The notes under the pieces were generated by a model. It searched no databases and had not been told where the DNA came from. It saw only the letters and a list, made by a program, of their open reading frames with translations. From Desertivirga xinjiangensis (GTDB lineage Bacteria > Bacteroidota > Bacteroidia > Sphingobacteriales > Sphingobacteriaceae), in the NCBI RefSeq assembly GCF_024436435.1, contig NZ_JAFMZP010000001.1:868001-932000 (forward strand): 64,000 nt of DNA, given 5' to 3'. Positions 44,808 to 53,605 of this stretch are shown piece after piece. The number at the start of each line of letters is the position of its first letter. The stretch's first letter is position 1. A program made the translations under genes and the position numbers.

Positions 44808-45743
44808 TTAGTCTTTTTTTCCGTAAGCAATAAATTTGTCGATGTTTTCGGTGGTTACTACTTCCACGGGAATAGGTAGTTTTTTGGGGAAGTCTGTCTT
44901 TCCTTTGAAGAATTCGTCGGCATAAGTAGCTGCCAGTTCAGCAATTACTTTAGGGAACTGCATAGCAGTTGCCGTTAACTTTCCTTCTTTGATAGAGTTA
45001 ATAGCATCTTCAGCACCATCGAATCCATAAACCTTAACTTTATCGGCTTTTCCCGCTGCAACCAGAGCCTGGTAGGCGCCCATTGCCATGGCATCATTTC
45101 CGCAAAACACGCCGTCGATATCCGGATGCGCCTGTAAAATGGATTCCATCACCTCCATTGCTTTGTTTCGGTCGAAATCAGCGCTTTGCTGTGCAACCAT
45201 CTTTAAGCCGGGGTAATTATCTACCACGCTATGGAACCCCTTTGAACGGTTCCAGGTGTTGTTGTCAGAAACGATCCCCAGGAGCTCTACGTAATTTCCT
45301 TTTTGGTTTAATGATTTTACGAAGAGTTTACCGAGTTCTATGCAGGCTGAATAACTGTCAGAGAGAATTTGGGAAGCAGCGGCATCTTTAGAATTTATTT
45401 CCCTGTCCATGCAAAATACTGCCACTCCAGCCTTTTTCGCTTTGGTAACGCTTGCCACTGATCCGGCAGCATCAGTAGGATTAAAGAGGATGGCATCATA
45501 ACCAGCGGCAATAGCGTTCTCAAAATGATCGCTTTCGAGTGCTGTGTTATTCTGCGAATCGAAGATCTTTGATTCGTATCCGAGTTCTTTGGCTTTTTTT
45601 GCTGCGGTTTCCGCCAGAAAAACAAACCAGGGGTTGTTCAGCGTGGAAACAACTATGGCAATTTTATTTGGTTGCCTGGTTTTATCGGAAGAGGAGCAAG
45701 CTGCCAGCACAAGGACCAGCAAGACTGCTGTGATTAGTTTCAT
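44808..45743 (-). CDS. Sugar ABC transporter substrate-binding lipoprotein (RbsB-like)
   Basis: A 311-residue periplasmic-binding-protein-fold (type I) protein. Unlike the soluble RbsB of enterobacteria it has a lipobox (LVLAAC, C16), so it should be tethered to a membrane. The first lobe begins [29 protein letters not shown], the sugar-binding region includes [10 protein letters not shown], and the second lobe contains [17 protein letters not shown] and [17 protein letters not shown]. It captures the sugar for the RbsA/RbsC-type importer downstream. The 73-bp gap before it is the largest inside the operon and might contain a secondary promoter. Confidence 0.92.
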   Translation of the reverse strand: MKLITAVLLVLVLAACSSSDKTRQPNKIAIVVSTLNNPWFVFLAETAAKKAKELGYESKIFDSQNNTALESDHFENAIAAGYDAILFNPTDAAGSVASVTKAKKAGVAVFCMDREINSKDAAASQILSDSYSACIELGKLFVKSLNQKGNYVELLGIVSDNNTWNRSKGFHSVVDNYPGLKMVAQQSADFDRNKAMEVMESILQAHPDIDGVFCGNDAMAMGAYQALVAAGKADKVKVYGFDGAEDAINSIKEGKLTATAMQFPKVIAELAATYADEFFKGKTDFPKKLPIPVEVVTTENIDKFIAYGKKD

Positions 45744-45816
45744 AATGGTTGTATGTTGGTTGGTTTAATAGGTTTATTGGGTTTGCGACGCTTTTCGGTG
45801 TCTATTTATATTTTTT

Positions 45817-46788
45817 TTACATTTTTCCTAATAGTTTTAATGCTGTATTGCTCAGGCCCTCTTTAGAAATGCCATAGTGATCCAGGATCTCTACCTGGGA
45901 GCCGGTGACCGTATATTCATCAGGTATTCCTACAATTTTGAAGGGCTTGTTGTATTGATTTTGCAGCAGGAAGGATGCACAGGCTTCCCCAAGTCCCCCG
46001 TAAATACTATGCTCCTCTACGGTGATGATAGCGCCTGTACTCTCCGCAATCTCTTGTAATAAAACCTTATCCAAGGGTTTAATCGTATGCATACTGATGA
46101 CAGTAGCTTCAATGCCCTGTTCGTTCCTTAACTTTTCTGCTGCCTGAAGAGCCGGGTAAACGGTTTCCCCGCAAGCAATAAATGTCAGATCAGAACCCTT
46201 GCAGATCACTCTGCCTTTACCAAATTGAAAGGGAACCTCTTCATCTGTTGTTAGCAATGGCATATTCTTTTTGCCGAAACGCAGGTAAAGCGGCTTATTG
46301 CTTGCTGCAGCCAGTTTAATGGCCTGTTCGGTTTCATAATTGTCGGCAGGAGCTGCAACAATAAGATTATTGATGGCGCGGAGTGCAGCGTAATCGTGCA
46401 AGCTATGATGAGTTGAACCCAAGGCTCCGTAACTTACACCCGCACTGATACCGATCAGCCTCACCGGGTTGTCTGAGTAGGCCACATCGTTTTTTATTTG
46501 CTCCAAAGCCCGGGCAGTAAGGAAGCAGGCTGGCGAAACAGCGAAGGCTTTTTTGCCAGCAGAGGCGAGTCCGGCTGCAACACCCACGAGGTTTTGTTCT
46601 GCAATTCCTATTTCAACGATCTGCTTCGGGTATTTTTTTCCGAATGGTACTAGTTTTCCTGATCCCCGCGAATCGCTGGTAACAGCTACAATATCTTTGT
46701 CTGTTTCAGCCAGTTCCTGTAAAGTAGAGGAGAATACTTCGAGATTAGGTTTTGCACCTACTTGACTTTCAACAAGGGGACTTCCCAT
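45817..46788 (-). CDS. Transketolase, C-terminal subunit
   Basis: A 323-residue protein equal to the pyrimidine-binding and C-terminal domains of transketolase: DIVAVTSDSRGSGKL, FPKQIVEIGIAEQNLVGVAAGLAS-type sequence, GVSYGALGSTHHSLHDYAALR and TITVEEHSIYGGLGEA. With the next gene it makes a two-chain transketolase that moves a C2 ketol unit using thiamine diphosphate. Split transketolases occur both in general pentose metabolism and in dedicated sugar pathways. Its location in a sugar-import operon supports the second use. Confidence 0.92.
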   Translation of the reverse strand: MGSPLVESQVGAKPNLEVFSSTLQELAETDKDIVAVTSDSRGSGKLVPFGKKYPKQIVEIGIAEQNLVGVAAGLASAGKKAFAVSPACFLTARALEQIKNDVAYSDNPVRLIGISAGVSYGALGSTHHSLHDYAALRAINNLIVAAPADNYETEQAIKLAAASNKPLYLRFGKKNMPLLTTDEEVPFQFGKGRVICKGSDLTFIACGETVYPALQAAEKLRNEQGIEATVISMHTIKPLDKVLLQEIAESTGAIITVEEHSIYGGLGEACASFLLQNQYNKPFKIVGIPDEYTVTGSQVEILDHYGISKEGLSNTALKLLGKM

Positions 46789-46813
46789 AATAATTATCTT
46801 TAATGGTTAATAT

Positions 46814-47629
46814 TTATAACGCTTCGCTTAATTCTTTAAGGGCATCTGCATACTGTTCTTTGGATGGTACGCCATGGTGCCAGCTGATCTGGTTTTCCAT
46901 GAAGCTTACTCCTTTGCCTTTCACCGTATGCGCGATAACCAGACTCGGTTTTCCCGCTTCAAAAGGGAGGCTGTCGAACGCTTCTTTCAATGCTTTGAGG
47001 TCGTGGCCGTCGACATGTTTAACGGCCCATCCAAAGCTTTCAAATTTTTCGTCTATGGGATCGGTATTGCATACGTCGGCCGTGGAGCCAGTTATCTGAA
47101 GCGAGTTTTTGTCAATGATGGCACAAAGGTTATCCAGCTTGTAATGTGCTGCTGTTAAAGCAGCTTCCCAGTTTGAACCTTCAGGAAGTTCGCCGTCGCC
47201 CATAAGTGTGAACACGCGGAAATCCTTTTCATCCATTTTAGCGGCGAGGGCATTACCTACACTAATGGGTAATCCATGCCCCAGTGCACCGGTATTCTGC
47301 TCTACGCCTTTAACTTTTTTGGTAGGATGGCCTATGTAGTGCGATTGATATTTACAAAGGGTGTTTAAGTCCTCCTCAGGGAAGAAGCCTTTGTCGGCGA
47401 GCACTACGAAAAGCGCTTCCACACAATGTCCTTTACTTTGAATGTAGCGGTCGCGGTCTGGCGATGAAAAGTTTTGCGGGCTGACATTCAAGGTGTAGTT
47501 GTATAGTACATTGAGGATATCTATACAGGATAAGCTTCCGCCGGTATGCCCTGCATTAGCACCAACAATATATTTCAATATCCGCTGCCGATATTGATTG
47601 GATTTTTGAGCCAGTTCGTTTTCAGTCAT
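46814..47629 (-). CDS. Transketolase, N-terminal subunit
   Basis: A 271-residue protein with the thiamine-diphosphate-binding half: GANAGHTGGSLSCIDIL, GHGLPISVGNALAAK and the TPP motif GDGELPEGSNWEA ending LDNLCAIIDKN. It is separated by 25 bp from the C-terminal subunit and by 14 bp from the isomerase gene. Both catalytic halves look complete. Confidence 0.92.
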   Translation of the reverse strand: MTENELAQKSNQYRQRILKYIVGANAGHTGGSLSCIDILNVLYNYTLNVSPQNFSSPDRDRYIQSKGHCVEALFVVLADKGFFPEEDLNTLCKYQSHYIGHPTKKVKGVEQNTGALGHGLPISVGNALAAKMDEKDFRVFTLMGDGELPEGSNWEAALTAAHYKLDNLCAIIDKNSLQITGSTADVCNTDPIDEKFESFGWAVKHVDGHDLKALKEAFDSLPFEAGKPSLVIAHTVKGKGVSFMENQISWHHGVPSKEQYADALKELSEAL

Positions 47630-47643
47630 AGTGTAAATGTTAA

Positions 47644-49053
47644 TTATTTATGATGGTATACTTCCCAGCCCATATAATTTCCAAGGGCTTCCTCTAAAAT
47701 CCCTGCTGTTTTTGAAGCGTTCATCACCACATGGTGTTCAAACCCGTTGCGGCAAACATATTGCATTAAACCTTGCAGATCTTGTATCTGAGCCACGGCC
47801 CGGTTTCCGAAAGTGTTCAGCGCATCGTCTGTAAGGAACCCCTCGCCGATATAGGCTTTAATGATTCCTTTTGGATCGTCTGTGCTGATGCGGCCATAGG
47901 TAAGGGGCGAAGCCGGGGTCCGGCCGTCCAGTGCACCGTAGGTGTTTTCGACGCCCACGGTGGTCCCAAGGATTGGTGCGTTGCTGATCTGAATATCCGG
48001 CAGGAAGGATTTGGCCCAGTTTCCGCAATGGAATAGCACACATTTGCTGTCATCATCAGCATAGTTGTTGTTCCAGTCGACCAGGGCGCTTGGCGAACCC
48101 GATGCCAACTGCATGGCGTACATGCTCAATGTTCCTGTTACATCTACTTCGCAGGCACTCGGGAGCATGTTTTCGCTCATGATACTCATGCTGGTGCATA
48201 CATTGCATCCATAATTCTGTTGCAAGGATGTCCAGCATTGTATGGCAGTAGCGTCAAGGTAATTTTCTTCCATAAACTGGTTGAGTACCACATCGAGTTT
48301 GGCAATCTGGATCAGCGCCTCGTCGGGAGTGTTTCCCCTGGATGCGTATGCAAGTACTTTATCCAGGTGAGCTTTAACCTCAGTATGGTCTTTGTCTAGT
48401 TTATTCGCCCTGCCAAGAATTTCAGAAAGGTCGACTGTAGTAACTGATATGCCATTTCGTTGAAGGATCTTTTCGCTGTATCTAACGGTGTTAAAGCCTC
48501 CTGGCCTTGCACCAACGGCCCCAATTCGTACTTTTCGTAAGCCTCTTACTACTCTGCAGACAGCAACGAAGTTCAGTAACTCCTGCGCAAAAGCAGGATC
48601 TTTTGGGTGAATCACGTGTTTTTCAGTGATGGTGTATTTAATACCATACTGATAAAGGTTGTTACAAACGGATATCTTGCCACACCATGAATCTCTCCGG
48701 CGGGCTACATCGAGCTTATTCAATTCGTCAGGATATGCCTGAATAAGTACAGGAACATTTAAACCTGAAAGCTTTAAAGTTTCAGCCACACCCCGTTCGT
48801 CGCCAAAGTTTGGAAGGATCACCAGTACTCCGGTTATCTCATCTTCGTGTTTCTTGAATAAAGAAGCGCATTTTTGTGCGTCTCTGAACGTTTCCACACC
48901 TCCGAGTTTAGTCTCAAACTCGTCGAGGATCACGTAGTTCAGGTTTAATTTCTCAAATTGTTCAATAATATCCAAACGTGCCTCAGATACTAACTTATCG
49001 GGAAAAAAGTCTCTGTTTCCGATAATGATCCCGATGCTTGCCTTTTCTTTCAT
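47644..49053 (-). CDS. L-fucose/L-arabinose isomerase-like protein
   Basis: A 469-residue member of the fucose-isomerase fold family. Key segment: PSACEVDVTGTLSMYAMQLA, which carries acidic residues expected to hold the catalytic metal, followed by ALVDWNNNY and CVLFHCGNWA. An N-terminal Rossmann-like half includes GVLVILPNFGDERGVAETL. Enzymes of this fold interconvert aldoses and ketoses. In this operon it would make the ketose that is phosphorylated by the FGGY kinase and then split by the transketolase. It is shorter than classical FucI (about 590 residues) and its substrate is unknown. Confidence 0.82.
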   Translation of the reverse strand: MKEKASIGIIIGNRDFFPDKLVSEARLDIIEQFEKLNLNYVILDEFETKLGGVETFRDAQKCASLFKKHEDEITGVLVILPNFGDERGVAETLKLSGLNVPVLIQAYPDELNKLDVARRRDSWCGKISVCNNLYQYGIKYTITEKHVIHPKDPAFAQELLNFVAVCRVVRGLRKVRIGAVGARPGGFNTVRYSEKILQRNGISVTTVDLSEILGRANKLDKDHTEVKAHLDKVLAYASRGNTPDEALIQIAKLDVVLNQFMEENYLDATAIQCWTSLQQNYGCNVCTSMSIMSENMLPSACEVDVTGTLSMYAMQLASGSPSALVDWNNNYADDDSKCVLFHCGNWAKSFLPDIQISNAPILGTTVGVENTYGALDGRTPASPLTYGRISTDDPKGIIKAYIGEGFLTDDALNTFGNRAVAQIQDLQGLMQYVCRNGFEHHVVMNASKTAGILEEALGNYMGWEVYHHK

Positions 49054-49059
49054 ATAGGT

Positions 49060-49824
49060 TTATTTTGCTAGAATTAATTCAATTTCATTGTCTTCGAAAA
49101 GCTCTTTGTTGCGCTCACTGATGCCTGAGTCGGTAATGACGTAGTTGATCAGCGATAATGCGCCAAGGCTTGCGAAAGAAGTTTTGCCGATCTTTGTAGA
49201 GTCGGCTACCAGGAATGTCGTTTCCGCCGCTTCAATCATAGCTTTTTTAACTACAATATCACTGATGCTCGGATAAGTGAGTCCTGCTTTGAGCGACAGT
49301 CCAGCGGTTGCCAGGAATAGTTTCTGGACGTTAAGGCCCTGGAAAAAGTCGGCTGCTTTTTGTCCGGTAAGAGACAAGGTGGGAGGCTTAAATTCCCCGC
49401 CGGTGACGATCAGGTCTATCCCTGGTTCTGCGCCGAGCATCATTGCAATGTTTAATGCATTGGTGATCACCCTGAGGTTTTTAAATCCCTTCAGCTTTTT
49501 GGCGATCTCTGTGGTAGTAGATCCTGAATCCAGGATAATGCTGTCGCCGCTTTCAATATACTCGAGGCACTTGGTGGCTATCCTTTCTTTTTTATCAAGA
49601 TTATCCTGGTGGCTTAATGAAAGGCTGCGCACCTGATCTTCAATGTTCTTGAGATGAGCACCTCCATGTTCACGAAACAACAAGCCATCTTTTTCCATTT
49701 TTTCCAGATCCTGCCTGATCGTTACCTCTGTCACCTTAAATACTTTGGCGAGGTTGATCACTTTAGCAGAACCGTCTTCTTTGAGAAGTTCCAGTATTTT
49801 ATCTCTTCTTTGGTTAGGAAGCAT
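49060..49824 (-). CDS. DeoR-family transcriptional regulator
   Basis: A 254-residue regulator starting at the ATG at 49824. The N-terminal HTH_DeoR is RRDKILELLKEDGSAKVINLAKVFKVTEVTIRQDLEKMEKDGLL (residues about 6-49). The DeoR C-terminal sensor domain, an isomerase-like fold that binds phosphorylated sugars, includes SIILDSGSTTTEIAKKL and VTGGEFKPPTLSLTG. It is the first gene of the sugar operon, only 6 bp before the isomerase, and most likely represses the unit until a sugar phosphate appears. A hairpin lies just upstream of its start. Confidence 0.92.
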   Translation of the reverse strand: MLPNQRRDKILELLKEDGSAKVINLAKVFKVTEVTIRQDLEKMEKDGLLFREHGGAHLKNIEDQVRSLSLSHQDNLDKKERIATKCLEYIESGDSIILDSGSTTTEIAKKLKGFKNLRVITNALNIAMMLGAEPGIDLIVTGGEFKPPTLSLTGQKAADFFQGLNVQKLFLATAGLSLKAGLTYPSISDIVVKKAMIEAAETTFLVADSTKIGKTSFASLGALSLINYVITDSGISERNKELFEDNEIELILAK

Positions 49825-49837
49825 ATATGTTGTTGTG

Positions 49838-49857
49838 ATTGCCGGCAAGCCGGCAAT
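49838..49857. promoter_or_regulatory. Palindrome upstream of deoR-type gene
   Basis: ATTGCCGGC-aa-GCCGGCAAT is a perfect 9-bp dyad 13 nt before the regulator's ATG on the minus strand. It could be an operator for autoregulation or an RNA hairpin affecting translation. A TTG start inside it (49848) is unlikely. Confidence 0.4.
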
Positions 49858-49877
49858 GTGTTTTTAAATGTTGCTGT

Positions 49878-49978
49878 CGTCATGCCAGTCCTGAATCAAG
49901 TTCAGGATTCGGCATCTCTTGAACTATGTGTAGCGCTTCAGCTTATTCAAGAGGTCCTGAAACAAGTTCAGGATGACG
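49878..49978. repeat. REP-like palindromic element
   Basis: A 101-bp element with outer arms CGTCAT (49878-49883) and ATGACG (49973-49978). Inside are two similar hairpins, TCCTGA-atcaag-TTCAGGA and TCCTGA-aacaag-TTCAGGA, and between them CTCTTGAA/TTCAAGAG. The elements of this kind are often multicopy in Bacteroidetes chromosomes. A second copy is not present in this window. The rest of the gap to ribBA (49979-50235) is AT-rich and shows no gene. Confidence 0.55.
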
Positions 49979-50235
49979 AAGAAATCAAATTTGGTTCTTA
50001 CTAAGTATTTGAAATTTTCGTTTTCTTTCGTTTATTTTTGGTTTTTCAAATATATCGAAATAAAAAGTTTTGTCAATGGCTAGGATGATTTTATTAAGTG
50101 CGGTTTGATCTTTGTAATTCAATGAAATATTCTTTTTCTTGATAAATCGTAAAAATTCGAAAGAAACTCTGGATATTTTCTCAATACTTCCCTGAATACT
50201 AAACTATATCTCATAAAAAAATTAGATTTGTTAAA

Positions 50236-51366
50236 ATGGAAAATATCTTAAACTCTATAGAAGAGGCTATAAATGATATTAAGCTCGGTAAGGTGGTGAT
50301 CATAGTCGACGATGACGACCGCGAAAACGAAGGTGATTTTATGGTCGCAGCTCGTTTTGCTACGCCTGAAGTGATCAATTTTATGGCAACACATGGCAAA
50401 GGTTTAATATGTGTACCTTTAACAGAAGAACGGTGTGACGAACTGGAGTTAGGGTTAATGGTCGGAAAAAATACAGCCACACACGAAACCAATTTTACAA
50501 TTTCTGTCGACCTGATCGGCAAAGGCTGTACCACTGGCATTTCAGCTTCTGACCGGTCCAAAACTATCAGTGCTTTAATTGATCCACAGACTGCTCCGGC
50601 CGAACTAGGGAGACCAGGACATATTTTCCCTCTCAGGTCTTTACATGGAGGCGTGTTAAGAAGGGCCGGACATACCGAGGCCACGGTGGATCTGGCTGTG
50701 CTTGCCGGCCTTGAACCTGCAGGAGTGATTGTAGAGATCATGAAAGAGGATGGAGAGATGGCCCGCCTGCCTGATCTTCTGGAAATAGCCCAAAAGTTTA
50801 AGCTTAAGATCATCTCCATCAAAGATTTGATAGCCTATCGTCTCCGCACAGAAACTTTGATTAAAAAGGAAGTGTCTGTAAAGATGCCAACTCAATGGGG
50901 TAATTTTGATATGGTAGCCTATACACAACTGGACAGCGGTGATCATCACATCGCCTTGATAAAAGGAGAGTGGGAACCTGAAGAACCGGTTTTAGTCCGG
51001 GTTCACCGATCTTGTATCGCGGGAGATATCTTTGGTTCGTGCCTGTGTAACTGCAGTAATCTATTGCATGAATCTATGGAACGGGTAGACAAGGAAGGTA
51101 AAGGCGTTGTCATTTATATGAACCGCGAAAGTTTTGGAGGCAGTCTCCTAAACAAACTATATAAATATAATGGCAAAGAGCACGGTTTTGCTGTAAATGG
51201 TGAAGCGCCCTCTGTTGATCAGAGAGACTACGGTATCGGTGCTCAGATATTACGAAGCCTTGGCATATCGAAGATGAGATTGCTTTCAGACAATCCCAAG
51301 AAAAGGGCCGGATTGAAGGGATATGGAATAGAGGTGGTGAGCATCGAGCCTATCACACAAAAATAA
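50236..51366 (+). CDS. ribB: RibBA: DHBP synthase with a degenerate GTP cyclohydrolase II domain
   Basis: A 376-residue riboflavin-pathway protein. The N-terminal 3,4-dihydroxy-2-butanone-4-phosphate synthase domain (1-205) looks intact: VDDDDRENEGDFM, THGKGLICVPL, GCTTGISASDRSKT, GHTEATVDLAVLAG. The C-terminal GTP cyclohydrolase II part keeps the zinc cysteines (C-x10-C-x-C in CIAGDIFGSCLCNC) and the D-x-R-D motif (DQRDYGIGAQ). The usual EGRGIG loop reads ESFGGS, the following segment is rearranged, and the protein stops about 25 residues early, without the P-N-P-H-N tail. I infer an active RibB and a doubtful RibA function. It stands alone, without other rib genes. Confidence 0.85.
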   Translation: MENILNSIEEAINDIKLGKVVIIVDDDDRENEGDFMVAARFATPEVINFMATHGKGLICVPLTEERCDELELGLMVGKNTATHETNFTISVDLIGKGCTTGISASDRSKTISALIDPQTAPAELGRPGHIFPLRSLHGGVLRRAGHTEATVDLAVLAGLEPAGVIVEIMKEDGEMARLPDLLEIAQKFKLKIISIKDLIAYRLRTETLIKKEVSVKMPTQWGNFDMVAYTQLDSGDHHIALIKGEWEPEEPVLVRVHRSCIAGDIFGSCLCNCSNLLHESMERVDKEGKGVVIYMNRESFGGSLLNKLYKYNGKEHGFAVNGEAPSVDQRDYGIGAQILRSLGISKMRLLSDNPKKRAGLKGYGIEVVSIEPITQK

Positions 51367-51437
51367 TTCCTGAGATAACGAACCTGAAACCGTTTATTTT
51401 GTTCCCGGCAATAACGGGGAAGGATCATGAACAAAAA

Positions 51438-51480
51438 TGACCTGAGTCATAGTATTCGGATCAGATGCTCCCGTAATTTG
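51438..51480 (+). promoter_or_regulatory. CRP/FNR-type site plus -7 box of pta-ackA
   Basis: Dyad TGAC-ctga-GTCA at 51438-51449. The 8-mer GTAATTTG at 51473-51480 occupies the -7 position, 35 nt from the dyad start, the same spacing as in the OFA, pflB and adhE promoters. The dyad centre would be near -41, the class II activator position. Confidence 0.6.
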
Positions 51481-51497
51481 CGCATAAGTTTAAGAGT

Positions 51498-53591
51498 ATG
51501 ACTAAAACAATTTTTATAGCATCAGCAGAGCCCTACAGCGGTAAATCAATTGTCGCTTTGGGCCTGGTCAATATGTTGCTGGGAAAGGCTCAGAAGGTTG
51601 GTTACTTCAAACCTATCATAAATCATGATCCCAGGGAGATTAAGGATGTCCATATCCAGACCATCATAGAACATTTCAATTTGCCGGTTAATTTCGATGA
51701 TGTTTATGCGTTTACGCGCCAGGAGGCGATGCAGCATCTCGAAAGTGAAAGTCAGGGGGAGATGATCGATACGATTATCAGTAAGTACAAAAAACTGGAG
51801 GAAAACTATGATTTCACCATCCTGGAAGGCAGCGATTTTGAGGGAGAAGGAGCGGCTTTTGAATTTGAAACCAATGTAAGGATCGCGAAAAACTTAAGTG
51901 CCCCCGCCATACTTGTGGTTTCCGGTGGAAAAAAAACTACATCACAGATCGTCAACGACGTTCTAAACATGTTGCGGAATTTTGAAGCGAGGGAAATTCA
52001 GGTGCTGGCTATTGTTGCCAATAAAATTGAGCAGGAGCAAGCCGACGATGTTCGGCGCTTGCTGGAGAGTCAGTTACCGGCAGGTACGATACTAGCCGTG
52101 ATCCCCTCTGATAAGGGGCTTGAAAGTCCAACAATTAAGGATATATACCAGGAACTAAATGGAAAATTGCTGTTTGGTGAGGAATATCTTTCCAACCAGG
52201 TGGATAACTTCGTTACGGGAGCCATGCACGTTCCAAACTTTTTGAATCACATTAAAGAGAATGTATTGATCGTTACTCCTGGGGACCGCGGTGATATTAT
52301 TATAGGGTCTTTGCAGGCCAATCTTTCAACCAGTTATCCAAAGGTTGCCGGCATTGTTCTTACTGCTGGATCTGAACCTGAAGAGCCTATTGTCCGTTTA
52401 ATAAATGGATTGCAGAATGTGGTCCCGATTATGTCTGTAAAAACCGGCACATTTCAAACGATTACTGATATAGCTGCTGTGAAACCGCGGATTACGCCGG
52501 ATAATGTGAAGAAGATCCAGCTCGCTATAGATACATTCAATAAACACATGGATGTTTCTTCTCTCGAAAAGAAGATTGTAACCTACGAATCGGAAGGAAT
52601 TACACCTCACATGTTCCAGTATCAGCTGGGTAAATGGGCGAAGCAGAAAATAAAAAACATTGTTTTGCCTGAAGGAGATGACGACCGTGTTTTAAAAGCT
52701 GCCGCGCGTTTGATTGCACAGGATGTGGTTACGCTTACGCTCTTAGGTAACCCGGTAGACATTGCTGCCTCGTTTAAACGACTGGGTCTTACACCGGATC
52801 CCGCTAAAATTCAGATCATCGATCCGGCAAATTCCGAGTACTATGATGATTATGTGAACACGCTTTACCATTTAAGAAAGGACAAAAACGTCACCCTCGA
52901 AATGGCGCGAGATTTAATGACAGACGTGTCTTATTTCGGAACAATGATGGTTTTCAAAGGCCATGCCGATGGCATGGTATCGGGGGCTACACACACTACT
53001 CAGCATACGATACGACCTGCGCTGCAGTTTGTAAAAACCAAACCCGGAATATCGACGGTTTCTTCAGTGTTTTTTATGTGCCTGGAGGACCGTGTTTCAG
53101 TTTTCGGCGACTGTGCGGTGAACCCCAATCCGACTGCGGAACAATTGGCTGAGATAGCCATCTCTTCAGCGGAAACGAGTAAACGTTTCGGTGTTGAACC
53201 TCGAATAGCTATGCTTTCTTATTCCTCGGGCACTTCGGGGGCAGGCGAGGATGTGGATAAGGTGCGCCGTGCCACGGAGATCGTAAAAGAAAAACGGCCG
53301 GATCTGAAGGTTGAAGGGCCTATCCAGTATGATGCGGCGGTAGATCCGGTTGTTGGTAAGCAAAAAATGCCTGACTCTCCGGTAGCCGGTCAGGCAAGTG
53401 TTCTAATCTTCCCCGATCTGAATACAGGAAATAATACTTATAAAGCCGTTCAGCGGGAAACAGGAGCTTTAGCAATCGGCCCTATGTTACAGGGCTTAAA
53501 TAAGCCTGTGAACGACCTGAGCAGGGGTTGTACTGTAGACGATATATTTAATACGGTTATTATCACCGCTATTCAAAGTCAGGAAGCTTAA
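51498..53591 (+). CDS. pta: Phosphate acetyltransferase
   Basis: A 697-residue long-form Pta that converts acetyl-CoA and phosphate to acetyl phosphate. The N-terminal P-loop domain related to BioD starts ASAEPYSGKS (residues 9-17). A DRTGG domain lies in the middle (about 220-330), and the C-terminal PTA_PTB catalytic domain spans about 370-695 with LPEGDDDRVLKAAARL, GMVSGATHTT and MPDSPVAGQASVLIFPDLNTGN. It is 14 bp upstream of ackA, with which it forms the acetate pathway that yields ATP during fermentation. Confidence 0.95.
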   Translation: MTKTIFIASAEPYSGKSIVALGLVNMLLGKAQKVGYFKPIINHDPREIKDVHIQTIIEHFNLPVNFDDVYAFTRQEAMQHLESESQGEMIDTIISKYKKLEENYDFTILEGSDFEGEGAAFEFETNVRIAKNLSAPAILVVSGGKKTTSQIVNDVLNMLRNFEAREIQVLAIVANKIEQEQADDVRRLLESQLPAGTILAVIPSDKGLESPTIKDIYQELNGKLLFGEEYLSNQVDNFVTGAMHVPNFLNHIKENVLIVTPGDRGDIIIGSLQANLSTSYPKVAGIVLTAGSEPEEPIVRLINGLQNVVPIMSVKTGTFQTITDIAAVKPRITPDNVKKIQLAIDTFNKHMDVSSLEKKIVTYESEGITPHMFQYQLGKWAKQKIKNIVLPEGDDDRVLKAAARLIAQDVVTLTLLGNPVDIAASFKRLGLTPDPAKIQIIDPANSEYYDDYVNTLYHLRKDKNVTLEMARDLMTDVSYFGTMMVFKGHADGMVSGATHTTQHTIRPALQFVKTKPGISTVSSVFFMCLEDRVSVFGDCAVNPNPTAEQLAEIAISSAETSKRFGVEPRIAMLSYSSGTSGAGEDVDKVRRATEIVKEKRPDLKVEGPIQYDAAVDPVVGKQKMPDSPVAGQASVLIFPDLNTGNNTYKAVQRETGALAIGPMLQGLNKPVNDLSRGCTVDDIFNTVIITAIQSQEA

Positions 53592-53605
53592 AATGAATCT
53601 TATAC

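Noticed and set aside
47817-48062. Open frame of about 80 codons overlapping the fucose-isomerase-like gene
   Set aside because: It is an alternative frame on the same strand within a highly conserved enzyme, without domain features.
50223-50230. TAGATTTG, an exact TAnnTTTG box, as the ribBA promoter
   Set aside because: It ends only 5 nt before the ATG, leaving no room for a leader or ribosome-binding site. It is more likely chance in AT-rich sequence.
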